Source: Opitutaceae bacterium TAV5 (GTDB taxonomy: Bacteria > Verrucomicrobiota > Verrucomicrobiia > Opitutales > Opitutaceae). Taken from it: DNA of 64,000 nucleotides. Of the stretch, positions 16,300-24,901 are shown in pieces. The stretch is from assembly GCA_000242935.3 (NCBI GenBank), contig CP007053.1, positions 1,860,001-1,924,000 on the forward strand, given 5' to 3'. The notes beneath the pieces are model-generated. The model did not search any database and was not told the DNA's origin. It worked only from the letters and a program-made list of their open reading frames with translations. The position numbers and the translations under genes were made by a program. Numbering within the stretch: the first letter of the stretch is position 1; each line of letters opens with the position of its first letter.

Positions 16300-19164
16300 T
16301 CACACTTGGGCGAAGGCGCGGCGGACGATGGCGCGGGAGTCATGGCGGAATATCCCGGCGGCGGGATGCGCCGGCTGGCCGATGGCATGTAGTGCACGGG
16401 CAACGACGAGGTGGAGTTGCCAGGTGTGGTCTTGGCGGGTATCCGCACCGAGGTCGTTGCCGGGTGTCTGTTGCGGTTCGCCGTGGACAGCGGGCCAGTT
16501 GGAACGCCACATAGGTTGAATGCCATCGGTGATTTCGTGTGTGACGAGGGCGTTGAGCGCTTGGCGGAGTTCGGGTGAGTCGCCGAGTCGCCGGGCGAGT
16601 CGCTCCAGGGTGCAGGCGATGATGGTGCGCAGGGCAAGCAGCACTCCCGGGCGGTCGGCGGCGTCGCGCAAGGCGGGCAGGCAGCGCGCCGTGCCACCGC
16701 GGCGCAAGAGGACAATGGCGAGCGCCCAGAAGGGAAGATCTATGACTTGTCCAAAGGCACCGGGCACTTTGTGTTCATCGGGAGTGGGGCCGGTTTCGCG
16801 GTCGGCGAGGGCGTGAATCAGGCGGGTTTCGATCGCTTCGGCAAATTCCGTGTCAGCCGGATTGGCCGAGGCAAGGATGGCGGCGGCGTAGAAGGAAACA
16901 CGTGCGTTGGCGGAGTGAAGACGTTCGGCCACAGCCTGGCAGTATTTGTTGTTTTGGGCGAGATGCCACAGGTGTTTGCCCGGAAGTCCGGTGTCGAGTG
17001 CGGCGAGGAGCGCGGCGGCATCGAGCGGCTCGGGAGCGGGAGTGCCTGTCCTGGCGCCGCTTGTTTCGAGAGCAGCTTGCAGGGCGCGGATATCGATGAC
17101 GCGGGCGTCGGCAGGCTGGCCGGAGGAATGCGTGTTTTGTTGCCGGACCGCCTGGGCAGCGGCAAGGCCGGCGGCTTCGGCGAGGCGTTGCAGGTCGCGT
17201 TGCATGCGCATGCCGTAGGCTGCCTCGACGGTGACACCGGTGGCGCGGCCGGGAACCCAGACGTTGCCCAGTCTGCGGGGGAGAAGCATACCGTAGGGAA
17301 GTTCGCAGCGTTGTTGGGTGCGGAAGAGACGGGAAACCCAGTAATACAATACACAGTCGTCGCTTTCGAATTCGAAGTTGGCGGAGTGCGTATCGCCCAC
17401 GGTATCTGTTTCTCCGATGGAGTCGTCGAAGCGCGCGCCACGGACCATGTCCGCCTGGGTCAACTGGCGGTCGGCGACGATGTGGCGCGACTGGCGCAGC
17501 CCGATGAGCGGCGCGAAAGCGACGGGGGTGACCTTGCCGGCCAGAACGGGTGCGAAGTGTTGGGAGATGGCGTGGATGCGTGCGCGGGTGAGGTCTTCCG
17601 GGTTCACGGGGTCGCACCAGCCCGCATCAAAATTGCATGAGACGACCTGGGCGCGTCCGTCGGCGTGCCGGTTGACGCTGAGAATGGATTGGCTGTAGGC
17701 GAGCGTCCGCCCGTCGCCGGGGCGTCCTTCGATGAAGTCGGACCCTGCCTGAATGGCGAGGTCGGCATCGCCCGTGCCATCGATGAAGGCGGCGGCGGGA
17801 ATACGCTCGGAGCGACCGTCGATGACGGCGAGGGCGGCGGTGACGGTTTTATTGCCGGAGCCAGCCCCGTCGCCCTGGACGGGCCGGGTTTCGGCGGACC
17901 AAAGGAGCGCATCGCCGATGAAGGTGACGCCGGCCTCGGCAAACATTTCGAGGAGCACATATTTCTTCGCCTCGTAATTCCACCTGGGTATTTTTCCGAA
18001 GGATACGCCCGTGAGCAGCAAACTCATTTCTTTTGCCCTGCGGTTGATTTCCTCCTGGAGTCCACCGGGGTGCCCGTGGAAGTAACCGCAAATGCAGCCC
18101 CCGGTTCCCACGCCGCCGGGATAGGTTGTGTGATCGATGGCGAGCACACGCGCGCCGGCGCGCGCCGCAGCGATGGCGGCATGCGCGCCCGCGGTTCCCG
18201 CGCCCACCACGACCACATCGTAACCGGCATGGCTGGTGGCGGAGGAAATGGTGGCCGGGCCGGAAGAAATGGGGAGAGGCTGACCGGCTTCCGGCACGGT
18301 GATGCTTTGACCGATGGCGACGCGGTCAGCAGGCGTGGCAATGGCGTCGTGCCGGAAGGCGGGACTGAGAATGGTGAGATTGGCCGGAAGGGGAGAGGTG
18401 AACCTGGTGGCCGGAGCTTCATCGTAAACGGGATGGTCAACGAGCGAGGCGTGGCTGAAGGTGAAGAGCGTATTGTCGGGAATGCTGGCACGCAGGTCGC
18501 GGAGGATGGAGATGTTGTCCTTGTAAGCAGGGGTGTCGTTGGCGACGGACCAGCGGAGTCGGCGCTCGGTGGCAAGACAGGTGGGGCTCCAGGCAATTTC
18601 GGGATGGCGCTGGCGGAAATCGGCGGCCGTTTCATCGAGTCGTGCGGCGTCGCTGGATTGGAGGAAAAGATTGCGGTAGCGGCGCGATGGCGAGCGTCCG
18701 GCGGGGGAGGAGGGAATTGCAAGGCGTGTGAGCGCACCGTTTTCAGTGGCATCGACCCAGTGAACGGCGCGAACGGTGCGCTGGCCGCTCTTGGTGGCGA
18801 GCGTGAGGGCGGCAATGCGTCCATCCCTGGCAAGCCCCACGGCCAGGGGAGCGGAGTAGAGCAGGGGGCGGAGAGTGGAAAGTTCGTTTTGGACGAGGGC
18901 GGTGGCGGCGCTGATTTCGAGACCGGCGGCACCGGGCAGCCTGGAGTCGCCGGCGGCGGTTCCGGCATCCTCGAAAGCGCGGGTGGTTTCCCGGAGGAGA
19001 TCACCGGAGGTTTCGACCAGGAGCACGCTGCGCCCGGCGGCAGCGAGTTTGCGCGCCGCGGTGTAGCCGATGAAGCCGGCACCGCAGACAACGACGTCGA
19101 AGGGTTGCTCAAAAACGGAGCGGAAAGGAGTGGAGGGAAGAGTGGAGGACGTGGCGGGTTGCAT
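16300..19164 (-). CDS. FAD-dependent oxidoreductase with two Rossmann motifs (probable fusion)
   Basis: A 954-residue protein with a dinucleotide-binding motif at each of two sites: DVVVCGAGFIGYTAARKL near residue 23 and DVVVVGAGTAGAHAAIAAA near 316, the latter followed by DHTTYPGGVGTGGCICGYF. The second half up to about 780 is an FAD_oxidored-type domain with IDGTGDADLAIQAGSD and late GRATGVTVEAAYGMRM motifs. The first half ends about where the second starts, so this reads as two related flavoprotein halves joined. The last 170 residues are helical, perhaps HEAT-like. No signal peptide. The start at 19164 (MQPATSSTLPST) is preferred. Related proteins occur in polysaccharide loci, substrate unknown. 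Confidence 0.75.
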   Translation of the reverse strand: MQPATSSTLPSTPFRSVFEQPFDVVVCGAGFIGYTAARKLAAAGRSVLLVETSGDLLRETTRAFEDAGTAAGDSRLPGAAGLEISAATALVQNELSTLRPLLYSAPLAVGLARDGRIAALTLATKSGQRTVRAVHWVDATENGALTRLAIPSSPAGRSPSRRYRNLFLQSSDAARLDETAADFRQRHPEIAWSPTCLATERRLRWSVANDTPAYKDNISILRDLRASIPDNTLFTFSHASLVDHPVYDEAPATRFTSPLPANLTILSPAFRHDAIATPADRVAIGQSITVPEAGQPLPISSGPATISSATSHAGYDVVVVGAGTAGAHAAIAAARAGARVLAIDHTTYPGGVGTGGCICGYFHGHPGGLQEEINRRAKEMSLLLTGVSFGKIPRWNYEAKKYVLLEMFAEAGVTFIGDALLWSAETRPVQGDGAGSGNKTVTAALAVIDGRSERIPAAAFIDGTGDADLAIQAGSDFIEGRPGDGRTLAYSQSILSVNRHADGRAQVVSCNFDAGWCDPVNPEDLTRARIHAISQHFAPVLAGKVTPVAFAPLIGLRQSRHIVADRQLTQADMVRGARFDDSIGETDTVGDTHSANFEFESDDCVLYYWVSRLFRTQQRCELPYGMLLPRRLGNVWVPGRATGVTVEAAYGMRMQRDLQRLAEAAGLAAAQAVRQQNTHSSGQPADARVIDIRALQAALETSGARTGTPAPEPLDAAALLAALDTGLPGKHLWHLAQNNKYCQAVAERLHSANARVSFYAAAILASANPADTEFAEAIETRLIHALADRETGPTPDEHKVPGAFGQVIDLPFWALAIVLLRRGGTARCLPALRDAADRPGVLLALRTIIACTLERLARRLGDSPELRQALNALVTHEITDGIQPMWRSNWPAVHGEPQQTPGNDLGADTRQDHTWQLHLVVARALHAIGQPAHPAAGIFRHDSRAIVRRAFAQV

Positions 19165-19240
19165 GATGGATGTCAGCGATCGAATCCGGGGCTGCCCGCA
19201 GCAATTTGCGAGGGGCTTGGTGTTTTTCCGGGCACCATAA

Positions 19241-21808
19241 TTACTGCGGGGGCCAGACGATGTAAAAATCGCTGATTTCAACGGTGTTTCTGTGCTGGTC
19301 GCTGTTCACTCCAAAGGCGACGGAGACCAGGTTTCCGAGATCGGTTTTAGCAACCGGATCGGAGGCGTTGCTGGTGCTGCGATCACGCCCCAAACGCTCG
19401 ATCGGAAAGAAGACCGTGTGCCATTCACCATCGGCAGGCATGAGGGATTGCGAGGTAAGATAACCGATCTCGTTTCGCTTCCAGAGGAAGGCGCGAATCG
19501 TGCCGGGAAAGGTCACCCGGGCGCGGACCAGTATGCCCTCGGCGCCGTCAAGATCGTCGCCGCTTCCGGTGCGCGGCACGGCGATGCGTGGATAGGCCCA
19601 GTAGCTGGTCGAGTCCCCGTCTTTCTGGAAGGAGATGTTGAAGGCGACGGAATCCTTGTTTTGCACAGCCTGCATCTCGCCGCCGGTTTTCCGGCTCACG
19701 TATCGGGTGTTCCACTTCGCGGCATCGCGGACGGGGATTTCGAGGCGTTTGGTGTAAAACTTGCGCAGTGTTTCGAGCGGAAGTTCGGCGGCCAGATCCA
19801 CGGACAATGTGCGAATGGCGGGCTGGCCGTCGCCGGCCAGGATTCCGTTGATGCGGATCGTCACCTGTGGCGACTGGTCAAAAAACTTTTTCAGATCGAT
19901 TTGCCAGGTGAAGTCGTGTCCGGAACGCGGAGGCAGCGTGATGGTTTCGGAAGGGACGCCCGGGATCGGCGTGGCGGCCTTGCCGCGCGGTCCGGCGGCC
20001 AACGAAACCGTGACGGTGCGCGCCGCCCTGGTATCGAGGTTCACGGCCCGGATGCGGAAGGGGATGGCGTCGAGAGAGCCGGGGGTGATGGCATTGATTT
20101 CGGTGCCAAATTTTATCCGCTTTTCGTCGGGAATGAATTGAAGGATGACGGGCGAGGCGGGCGGGCGCCCGGTGTCGGGCTGGCGGGCTTCGCGGTAAAG
20201 CGCCATGGCGGAGGTTTCGGTAGCGAGACGTCCGGAGCGGTCGAGCACGGCGCGGTCGAGCCAGACATAGGTCAGACCGTCGTCGGCGGGCAGGGTTTTT
20301 TCATCGGCCCGGACAAGCGGACGTCCGTCGATGCCGCGCAGTTGCCGCACGGGCAGATCGAACGAAACGGTCGCGCCGGTTTTCGGAACGCCGGTGTAGA
20401 GAACGAGCAGGGCTTCGCCGGGCGTATTCGCGAGAGTGAATACACGGGAAAGCTGGACCGGGGATTTTTCGGGGAAGCGAAAATCGCCGATGTAGTCGTG
20501 ATGGGCGAGGATGCGGATGGCGGCGGCGTAGGTGGCGATGGAACGCAGCGGTGTGCCTTCCTTGCCGACCATGCCGAAGTTGCGTTTGCCCTCGGCATAC
20601 CACGGCGTGACAAAGGGGAAAATGCGTTCAATGCCGGTCGCGCGTCCTTCAAACGCTTTTCCCGTGATACTCAATGCGCTGACCAGATCCTCATCGATAA
20701 CGGGGCGATCCACGCCGCCCGTCCAGGGGCTGCCGGTTTCGGTGATCCAGATCGGGATGCCGGGGCGCGCGGTGTGCCGGGCGGCGTCGCGAAACTCACG
20801 CACGCCGGCCTCCAGTTTTTGCGGAGTCGTGTAGGTGTGGTAGCTGAGGGCATCGACACTCTGGAGCAGATCGTTGCGAAAGGCATTGGCCGTCGCGTTC
20901 TTGTGGTATCCTGCGAAAGATCCGCCCACCAGTGGTATTTTTTGTCCGAATACCTGCCCGTCGTTATCGAAAGCCCAGGCGAGGGCATGGACGAAGGCGG
21001 TGTATTGGTCCATGGCCCGGTTTTTGGCAAAGAGCCCGGCGTTAGGCTCGTTCCAGACCTCGAAACCTCCCCAGGAGGGGCGCCAGCGGCGGGCGATGGT
21101 GAGCATGTCGTCGGTCGCTCCGGGGAGATCGACGGGATAACTGTTGTTGAGCCCCATCCATTTGGGCGTCCCGTGGAAACATTCGAGAACGGGCATCTGC
21201 TCCCTTTCGTAAATCTTCCGGAGCCCTTCCGTGCCGCCCTTGACACGGGCCTTGGGTTCGGACCAGTTCCATTCCCCGCGGGCGGGACTGACGGCGCCCC
21301 AACTGAAGCGTTCGCGGGACAGCGCAACACCGGCACGGCGCATCATGCGGATGAGGCTGACGCGCTGCTTCGCGGATCGCTCCAGCCAGGTGAGCACGGA
21401 GTCGAGGCAAAAATAAGGATCGGTCTGCGAGCGGTCGAAGGCGGCGATCGACATGACGCCGAAGGTCTGGCGGGGCGAGTCAGGGGTGTTGTCGGCGAGC
21501 GGCACGCTGATCTCGAAATACCCTTCGGGCAACGTCAGCGTAAGTTCCGCCCGGTCGTCCTTGACGGACAGCGTTTCGGGAATGCCGGGGAGGTTGACCG
21601 GCGTGCCGTGGTAGTTGCTCAGGGTGAAGGTAGCGGAGGCGGGGATGCCGTCCCTGTCGAGTTTCCAGCGCAGCGTGGCGGGTTCACCGGGCGTGACGAA
21701 AAAGGTTTCGGTATCGACCGGGGTGAGGCTGGCGTGAGTGGTCGGGACACAGAAAACAAGGACCGCAGCCAGAACTGCCGCCATGCGGCGGTTTGCGCAG
21801 GATATCAT
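19241..21808 (-). CDS. Secreted glycoside hydrolase-like protein (clan GH-A type, GH39/GH5-like)
   Basis: An 855-residue protein with signal peptide MISCANRRMAAVLAAVLVFC, cleaved before SLTPVDTE. It has a short beta domain to about residue 125, then a TIM barrel with FHGTPKW, FEVWNEPNAG (E254, likely acid/base) and IWITETGSPW (E357, likely nucleophile), the arrangement of clan GH-A retaining enzymes. C-terminal domains from about 560 are beta rich and end with a jelly-roll-like segment (VSVAFGVNSDQHRNTVEISD, then FYIVWPP). The substrate is unknown. It lies directly downstream of the cassette A pseudopilin gene (20-base spacing) and was probably transcribed with it. Confidence 0.78.
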   Translation of the reverse strand: MISCANRRMAAVLAAVLVFCVPTTHASLTPVDTETFFVTPGEPATLRWKLDRDGIPASATFTLSNYHGTPVNLPGIPETLSVKDDRAELTLTLPEGYFEISVPLADNTPDSPRQTFGVMSIAAFDRSQTDPYFCLDSVLTWLERSAKQRVSLIRMMRRAGVALSRERFSWGAVSPARGEWNWSEPKARVKGGTEGLRKIYEREQMPVLECFHGTPKWMGLNNSYPVDLPGATDDMLTIARRWRPSWGGFEVWNEPNAGLFAKNRAMDQYTAFVHALAWAFDNDGQVFGQKIPLVGGSFAGYHKNATANAFRNDLLQSVDALSYHTYTTPQKLEAGVREFRDAARHTARPGIPIWITETGSPWTGGVDRPVIDEDLVSALSITGKAFEGRATGIERIFPFVTPWYAEGKRNFGMVGKEGTPLRSIATYAAAIRILAHHDYIGDFRFPEKSPVQLSRVFTLANTPGEALLVLYTGVPKTGATVSFDLPVRQLRGIDGRPLVRADEKTLPADDGLTYVWLDRAVLDRSGRLATETSAMALYREARQPDTGRPPASPVILQFIPDEKRIKFGTEINAITPGSLDAIPFRIRAVNLDTRAARTVTVSLAAGPRGKAATPIPGVPSETITLPPRSGHDFTWQIDLKKFFDQSPQVTIRINGILAGDGQPAIRTLSVDLAAELPLETLRKFYTKRLEIPVRDAAKWNTRYVSRKTGGEMQAVQNKDSVAFNISFQKDGDSTSYWAYPRIAVPRTGSGDDLDGAEGILVRARVTFPGTIRAFLWKRNEIGYLTSQSLMPADGEWHTVFFPIERLGRDRSTSNASDPVAKTDLGNLVSVAFGVNSDQHRNTVEISDFYIVWPPQ

Positions 21809-21828
21809 GATGACAGTGGTACTCTTTT

Positions 21829-22485
21829 CTATTTCAGAACAAGAGTGGTCTTGTCGATGACTCCACTGGCGGCCGTGATCTGTTTCTTGGCCGGCAATCG
21901 GCCGACGTGCCCGTCGGCGAAAGCGATGTTTATCCGTTCATCGTGCGGAAACGCCGGTGTGCCGAGATTGCTGAGGCAACTGATCATCACCCGCTTGCTT
22001 TCGCCATTGATATTTTGCGGGAGGGAAGGCGTCAGGCCCAGGCTCGTACCGATGGTACATACCCAATAATATCCCGTTTGTCGAAATCGGGTTGAGTCGG
22101 TCCGGGCATTCTGGGTAGCATAGCAATAGGTTCCTTCGATTTTTCCCGGACAGTAGAACATCTTGAAACTATTGGGTACATAGGGAAGCAGGTGGTCCAT
22201 AAGGCCACCTGCATTACCAGTCGTAAGTTCAGGATATTTAGTCCAGTTACGGATGCCTCCTGCCGCATCGAATGTTGTCGGGAAATCACCCTTGTTTTCG
22301 TTGGCGAAGAGATGGGCTGCAGCCATGATCTGGCGGAGGTTGGACACACACTCCACCCGACGCGCACTGTTCCGGACTTTGCTCACAACGGGAATGGTAA
22401 TTGCGGCAAGAATACCGATGATGGCGATAACGGTGAGCAGTTCGATCAGGGTGAAACCGCGACGGCGAAAGTATTGTAATTGCAT
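21829..22485 (-). CDS. Type II-like pseudopilin (prepilin N-terminal methylation motif)
   Basis: A 218-residue protein with a class III signal. The prepilin peptidase site is G10|F11, and the segment [19 protein letters not shown] carries Glu at +5. This hydrophobic helix would form the core of a short pseudopilus or anchor the protein in the membrane. The globular part has the early [13 protein letters not shown] segment and the late [13 protein letters not shown] motif typical of the large planctomycete/verrucomicrobial H-x-D-G pseudopilin group. It lies between the PEP-CTERM gene and the hydrolase gene in cassette A, read in the same direction. The secreted partner is unknown. Confidence 0.9.
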   Translation of the reverse strand: MQLQYFRRRGFTLIELLTVIAIIGILAAITIPVVSKVRNSARRVECVSNLRQIMAAAHLFANENKGDFPTTFDAAGGIRNWTKYPELTTGNAGGLMDHLLPYVPNSFKMFYCPGKIEGTYCYATQNARTDSTRFRQTGYYWVCTIGTSLGLTPSLPQNINGESKRVMISCLSNLGTPAFPHDERINIAFADGHVGRLPAKKQITAASGVIDKTTLVLK

Positions 22486-22530
22486 GGGTAATACGGGGTG
22501 AAAACGGGAAAATTCCGGATATTCTGAAAA

Positions 22531-24033
22531 TCAGTCGCGTCGATGCTGCCGACGCAGCACGAGGGAAGCAAGTACACCAAGGCCCAGAATCAGGCCGATG
22601 TGCGCAGGTTCGGGAACAGCAGTGACCGTAAAGGTGAGGTTTCCGTTTTCGACAGAAAAATAACCCTGGGACCCGAGCGCGGTGAAGTCGGATGCGGTGA
22701 AGTCGGTGGTGCCGACAAAGGTCAGCAACGTGTAGGTGTCACCGATGGCCCCGGTGCCGGAGAAATCCACAATAAACGTGCTGCCATCACCCTTGAGAAG
22801 GTCTCCACCGATGGAAGCGGTGTAAGAAGCGTCCAGGCTATAGCTGAAGACCGCATCGACGTCGTTGGAATTCAGCGTGAGGTCCCCGCCCGAGGAGAGA
22901 GCCCCGTTCGTCCCGTCGAACAAGCCGCCGGCCTCGACAACCACATTGCCGCTGATCGTTCCCGTGCCGCCAAGACGGGCATCGGCACTTACGGTCACGT
23001 CCCCCGTTCCCGTTCCGCTGCCTGCGGTATTGTTGACGAGGAGCGTGCCGCCTTCGACGACCGTCCCGCCCGTGTAGGTGTTGCTTCCGGTGAGGGTGAG
23101 CGTGCCGGTGCTGCCGGAGGCAATCGTCAGGGTGTTGCCGCTGGTGCCGTCGGCGATGACGCCGCCGATGGTAGCACCCGTTGTGCCACCGGTATTGGCG
23201 GTGATGGCGACATCCGCGTTGAGCGAAACGGCCATCGTTCCGGTGCTCCAGTTTTGCGAACCGCCAAGCGTGAAGGCACCGTTGACGTTCATGGTCTTCG
23301 TGAAGTTGGCCTTCCCTTCGCCAAGCGTCGTGCCGTTGGAGGAAAGAAACGTCCCGCCATTGATGTTCAGGGCGTCATCAATATCGAGCGCGCCAGCCTC
23401 GGTAAAGTCGAGCGTGCCGCTGGTAAGGGTAATGGTTCCGAATTTGTTGCTGTTGTTGGCCAGACGCAGCGTGGCGGCGGCGTTCGTGGTATTGATGGTG
23501 AGATTACCGCCGTTGGTTGTACCGTTGGTGCCAGCAATGCCGGTGAAAGTAAGCGTCCCCGTGCCACTTCCGGCAAACAGGGTGGTTTGCGCAAATTGAT
23601 AACCGTTGCTGATGATGAAATCACCACTGCCGTCCATGTAGATGGAGGGGCTTCCGTAACTGAATGATAACACCTGTCCGCTGATCGTTGATGTGCCAGT
23701 CGAACTGCTCTGCAGATAGAGCTTGTTAACGATCATCCGCGACGTATCGGCGACGATGTTGGAGGGGACATTGTCATTGGACGTGTAGGAAATATTGCCG
23801 CTGCCGCCAAAGATGAATGTCTTCTGCCCACCCGTCGTCCCAACGCCAGGTGCCACGCCTTCCTCCCAATTCGAGGCAACGCTCCAGTTGCCATCACCCG
23901 GCTCATCGGCTGTGCCGGAGCCTTTCCATGTAAATGTTGCCGCCGGAAGACTCGCTGCCGAAGTCAGGAGGATCGCGGCGACAGGCAGGAATCGGCCGAG
24001 ACCGACGAACAAATGAGCAGGTTTCATTTTCAT
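22531..24033 (-). CDS. PEP-CTERM surface protein with autotransporter-type beta-strand repeats
   Basis: A 500-residue exported protein. The signal peptide is about MKMKPAHLFVGLGRFLPVAA through SLPAA. The body is very rich in Gly, Thr, Ser and Asn and contains repeats of the autotransporter-associated beta-strand type (TLTLTGSNTYTGGTVVEGGT near 350), suggesting a solenoid. The C-terminus is a complete PEP-CTERM sorting signal: VPEP, a hydrophobic helix (IGLILGLGVLASLVL) and RRQHRRD. Such proteins are processed by an exosortase, none of which is in this window. It is the first gene of the leftward cassette A series (PEP-CTERM, pseudopilin, hydrolase, FAD enzyme, esterase, hydrolase). The start at 24033 gives the best signal peptide. 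Confidence 0.9.
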   Translation of the reverse strand: MKMKPAHLFVGLGRFLPVAAILLTSAASLPAATFTWKGSGTADEPGDGNWSVASNWEEGVAPGVGTTGGQKTFIFGGSGNISYTSNDNVPSNIVADTSRMIVNKLYLQSSSTGTSTISGQVLSFSYGSPSIYMDGSGDFIISNGYQFAQTTLFAGSGTGTLTFTGIAGTNGTTNGGNLTINTTNAAATLRLANNSNKFGTITLTSGTLDFTEAGALDIDDALNINGGTFLSSNGTTLGEGKANFTKTMNVNGAFTLGGSQNWSTGTMAVSLNADVAITANTGGTTGATIGGVIADGTSGNTLTIASGSTGTLTLTGSNTYTGGTVVEGGTLLVNNTAGSGTGTGDVTVSADARLGGTGTISGNVVVEAGGLFDGTNGALSSGGDLTLNSNDVDAVFSYSLDASYTASIGGDLLKGDGSTFIVDFSGTGAIGDTYTLLTFVGTTDFTASDFTALGSQGYFSVENGNLTFTVTAVPEPAHIGLILGLGVLASLVLRRQHRRD

Positions 24034-24139
24034 GGAATGATTGGAGTTTCGGGTGGCAACGGGTGTTTGAGGTGCAGATGCGCCTTGCGGCACACCTACA
24101 GACTCGCGCCTGTTTCGGGGTGAAATCAAATTCCCCGTT

Positions 24140-24153
24140 ACTTTCCGTGGTGA
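24140..24153. promoter_or_regulatory. Possible cassette A operator upstream of the PEP-CTERM gene
   Basis: ACTTTCCGTGGTGA lies about 110 bases upstream of the PEP-CTERM start and matches the reverse complement of 26015-26028 (TCACCACGTAAAGT), just upstream of the cassette A LacI gene, at 13 of 14 positions. The wider site, TTACT-N10-AGTAA, is palindromic. The other site is less symmetric, so this is tentative. Confidence 0.35.
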
Positions 24154-24264
24154 GTAATGTGTAAAGCCGATAGACGTTCTCCGTGATGCCCGGCACCACA
24201 CGACAGCGGAAACCCGCAGGTGCACCGATCAGACGCCGATCGCTCCGGAGCCTTGGCCGAAACG

Positions 24265-24360
24265 ATGGAACTGCTCGCCAATCCCAAAGCCATGAAGGCA
24301 CTCCGCGATGCCAGGGCCGGGCGTACCCGTTACCTGCCACGTGAAAAACTGCCGGGCTGA
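24265..24360 (+). pseudogene. Remnant of a Phd/YefM-like antitoxin (C-terminal end)
   Basis: The 31-codon frame MELLANPKAMKALRDARAGR, then TRYLPREKLPG, resembles the C-terminal third of Phd/YefM-family antitoxins, which often contain an M-E-x-x-x-L-L-x-N-P-x-A-x-x-x-I/L motif followed by a short basic and Leu-rich tail. Upstream codons in the same frame (RSGALAET) could continue it, but no DNA-binding half or start is visible. It lies just upstream of an intact toxin-antitoxin pair and may be debris of an earlier one. Confidence 0.4.
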
Positions 24361-24439
24361 ACCTTTTGGCCTTTGGAAGCGGATTATTGCGCAGCAAGCC
24401 CCGCTTGACCGTCAGGCGGTGAAGCGACAACGTGACCCC

Positions 24440-24643
24440 ATGACCGCTTCCGCCATGCTCGATTTGCGTCAACGCCTCGTAAGACTGTCCGAGACGGAGC
24501 GTCGTGAGGTGTCGTCCTTTCTGATTCGGATGGGGCAGGAATCGCCTGCGTGGAAAAAAGAAACCGCCCGCCGTCTGAACGAGATGGCAGCTGGCAAGAA
24601 AGTAAGCGTGGCGGACCTTCGTAAACAGCTCGGTCATGAGTGA
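24440..24643 (+). CDS. Small antitoxin-like protein paired with a RelE/ParE-type toxin
   Basis: A 67-residue helical protein (MTASAMLDLRQRLVRLSETE at its start; VSVADLRKQLGHE at the end). It overlaps the next gene by eight bases and has the size and position of a type II antitoxin. The sequence resembles the addiction-module helper proteins that begin with a Leu/Glu-rich helix and end in a basic tail. The start at 24440 is chosen over an ATG at 24308 because the extension shows no family-like sequence. The assignment rests mainly on partnership. Confidence 0.6.
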   Translation: MTASAMLDLRQRLVRLSETERREVSSFLIRMGQESPAWKKETARRLNEMAAGKKVSVADLRKQLGHE

Positions 24644-24899
24644 CCGCCGTCGGCATTACGAAAGCCACCTGTCTTCGGCGGCTGCGGCTTTCGTCATTGG
24701 CCTGCCCCGTCGCAAGCAGAGGCTTGTTCTTGATCTTGCCGACCAGTTGGCGGCGCATCCTTTTCAGGTAAGCGATTACCGGGAGACCGATGCAGCCGGG
24801 CGCATGGTGGAAAACCTGCTCTGTGATGGCTACCTGTTCAGCTATTGGGTAGATCATGCGAGCCGGGAAGTACGCATCACGGACATCATAAAAATATGA
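24636..24899 (+). CDS. RelE/ParE family toxin-like protein
   Basis: An 87-residue protein with the ParE/RelE pattern: a basic helical first half (FVIGLPRRKQRLVLDLADQL), a central AHPFQVSDYRETDAAGRM segment, and C-terminal beta strands (LFSYWVDHASREVRITDIIK) where the family has F-x-x-x-Y-x-V-D-x-x-x-x-x-V-x-I-x-x-I. RelE-type members cleave mRNA on the ribosome, ParE-type members inhibit gyrase; the sequence does not decide which. It overlaps the antitoxin gene by eight bases and converges with the cassette A LacI gene two bases away. Confidence 0.75.
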   Translation: MSDRRRHYESHLSSAAAAFVIGLPRRKQRLVLDLADQLAAHPFQVSDYRETDAAGRMVENLLCDGYLFSYWVDHASREVRITDIIKI

Positions 24900-24901
24900 T
24901 T

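Noticed and set aside
19292-22069. A 925-codon open frame on the plus strand opposite the GH39/GH5-like and pseudopilin genes
   Set aside because: It is antisense to proteins with clear signal peptides, catalytic motifs and a pseudopilin helix. Its own composition (Gly, Arg and Ala rich, no motifs) is typical of a G+C-driven shadow frame.
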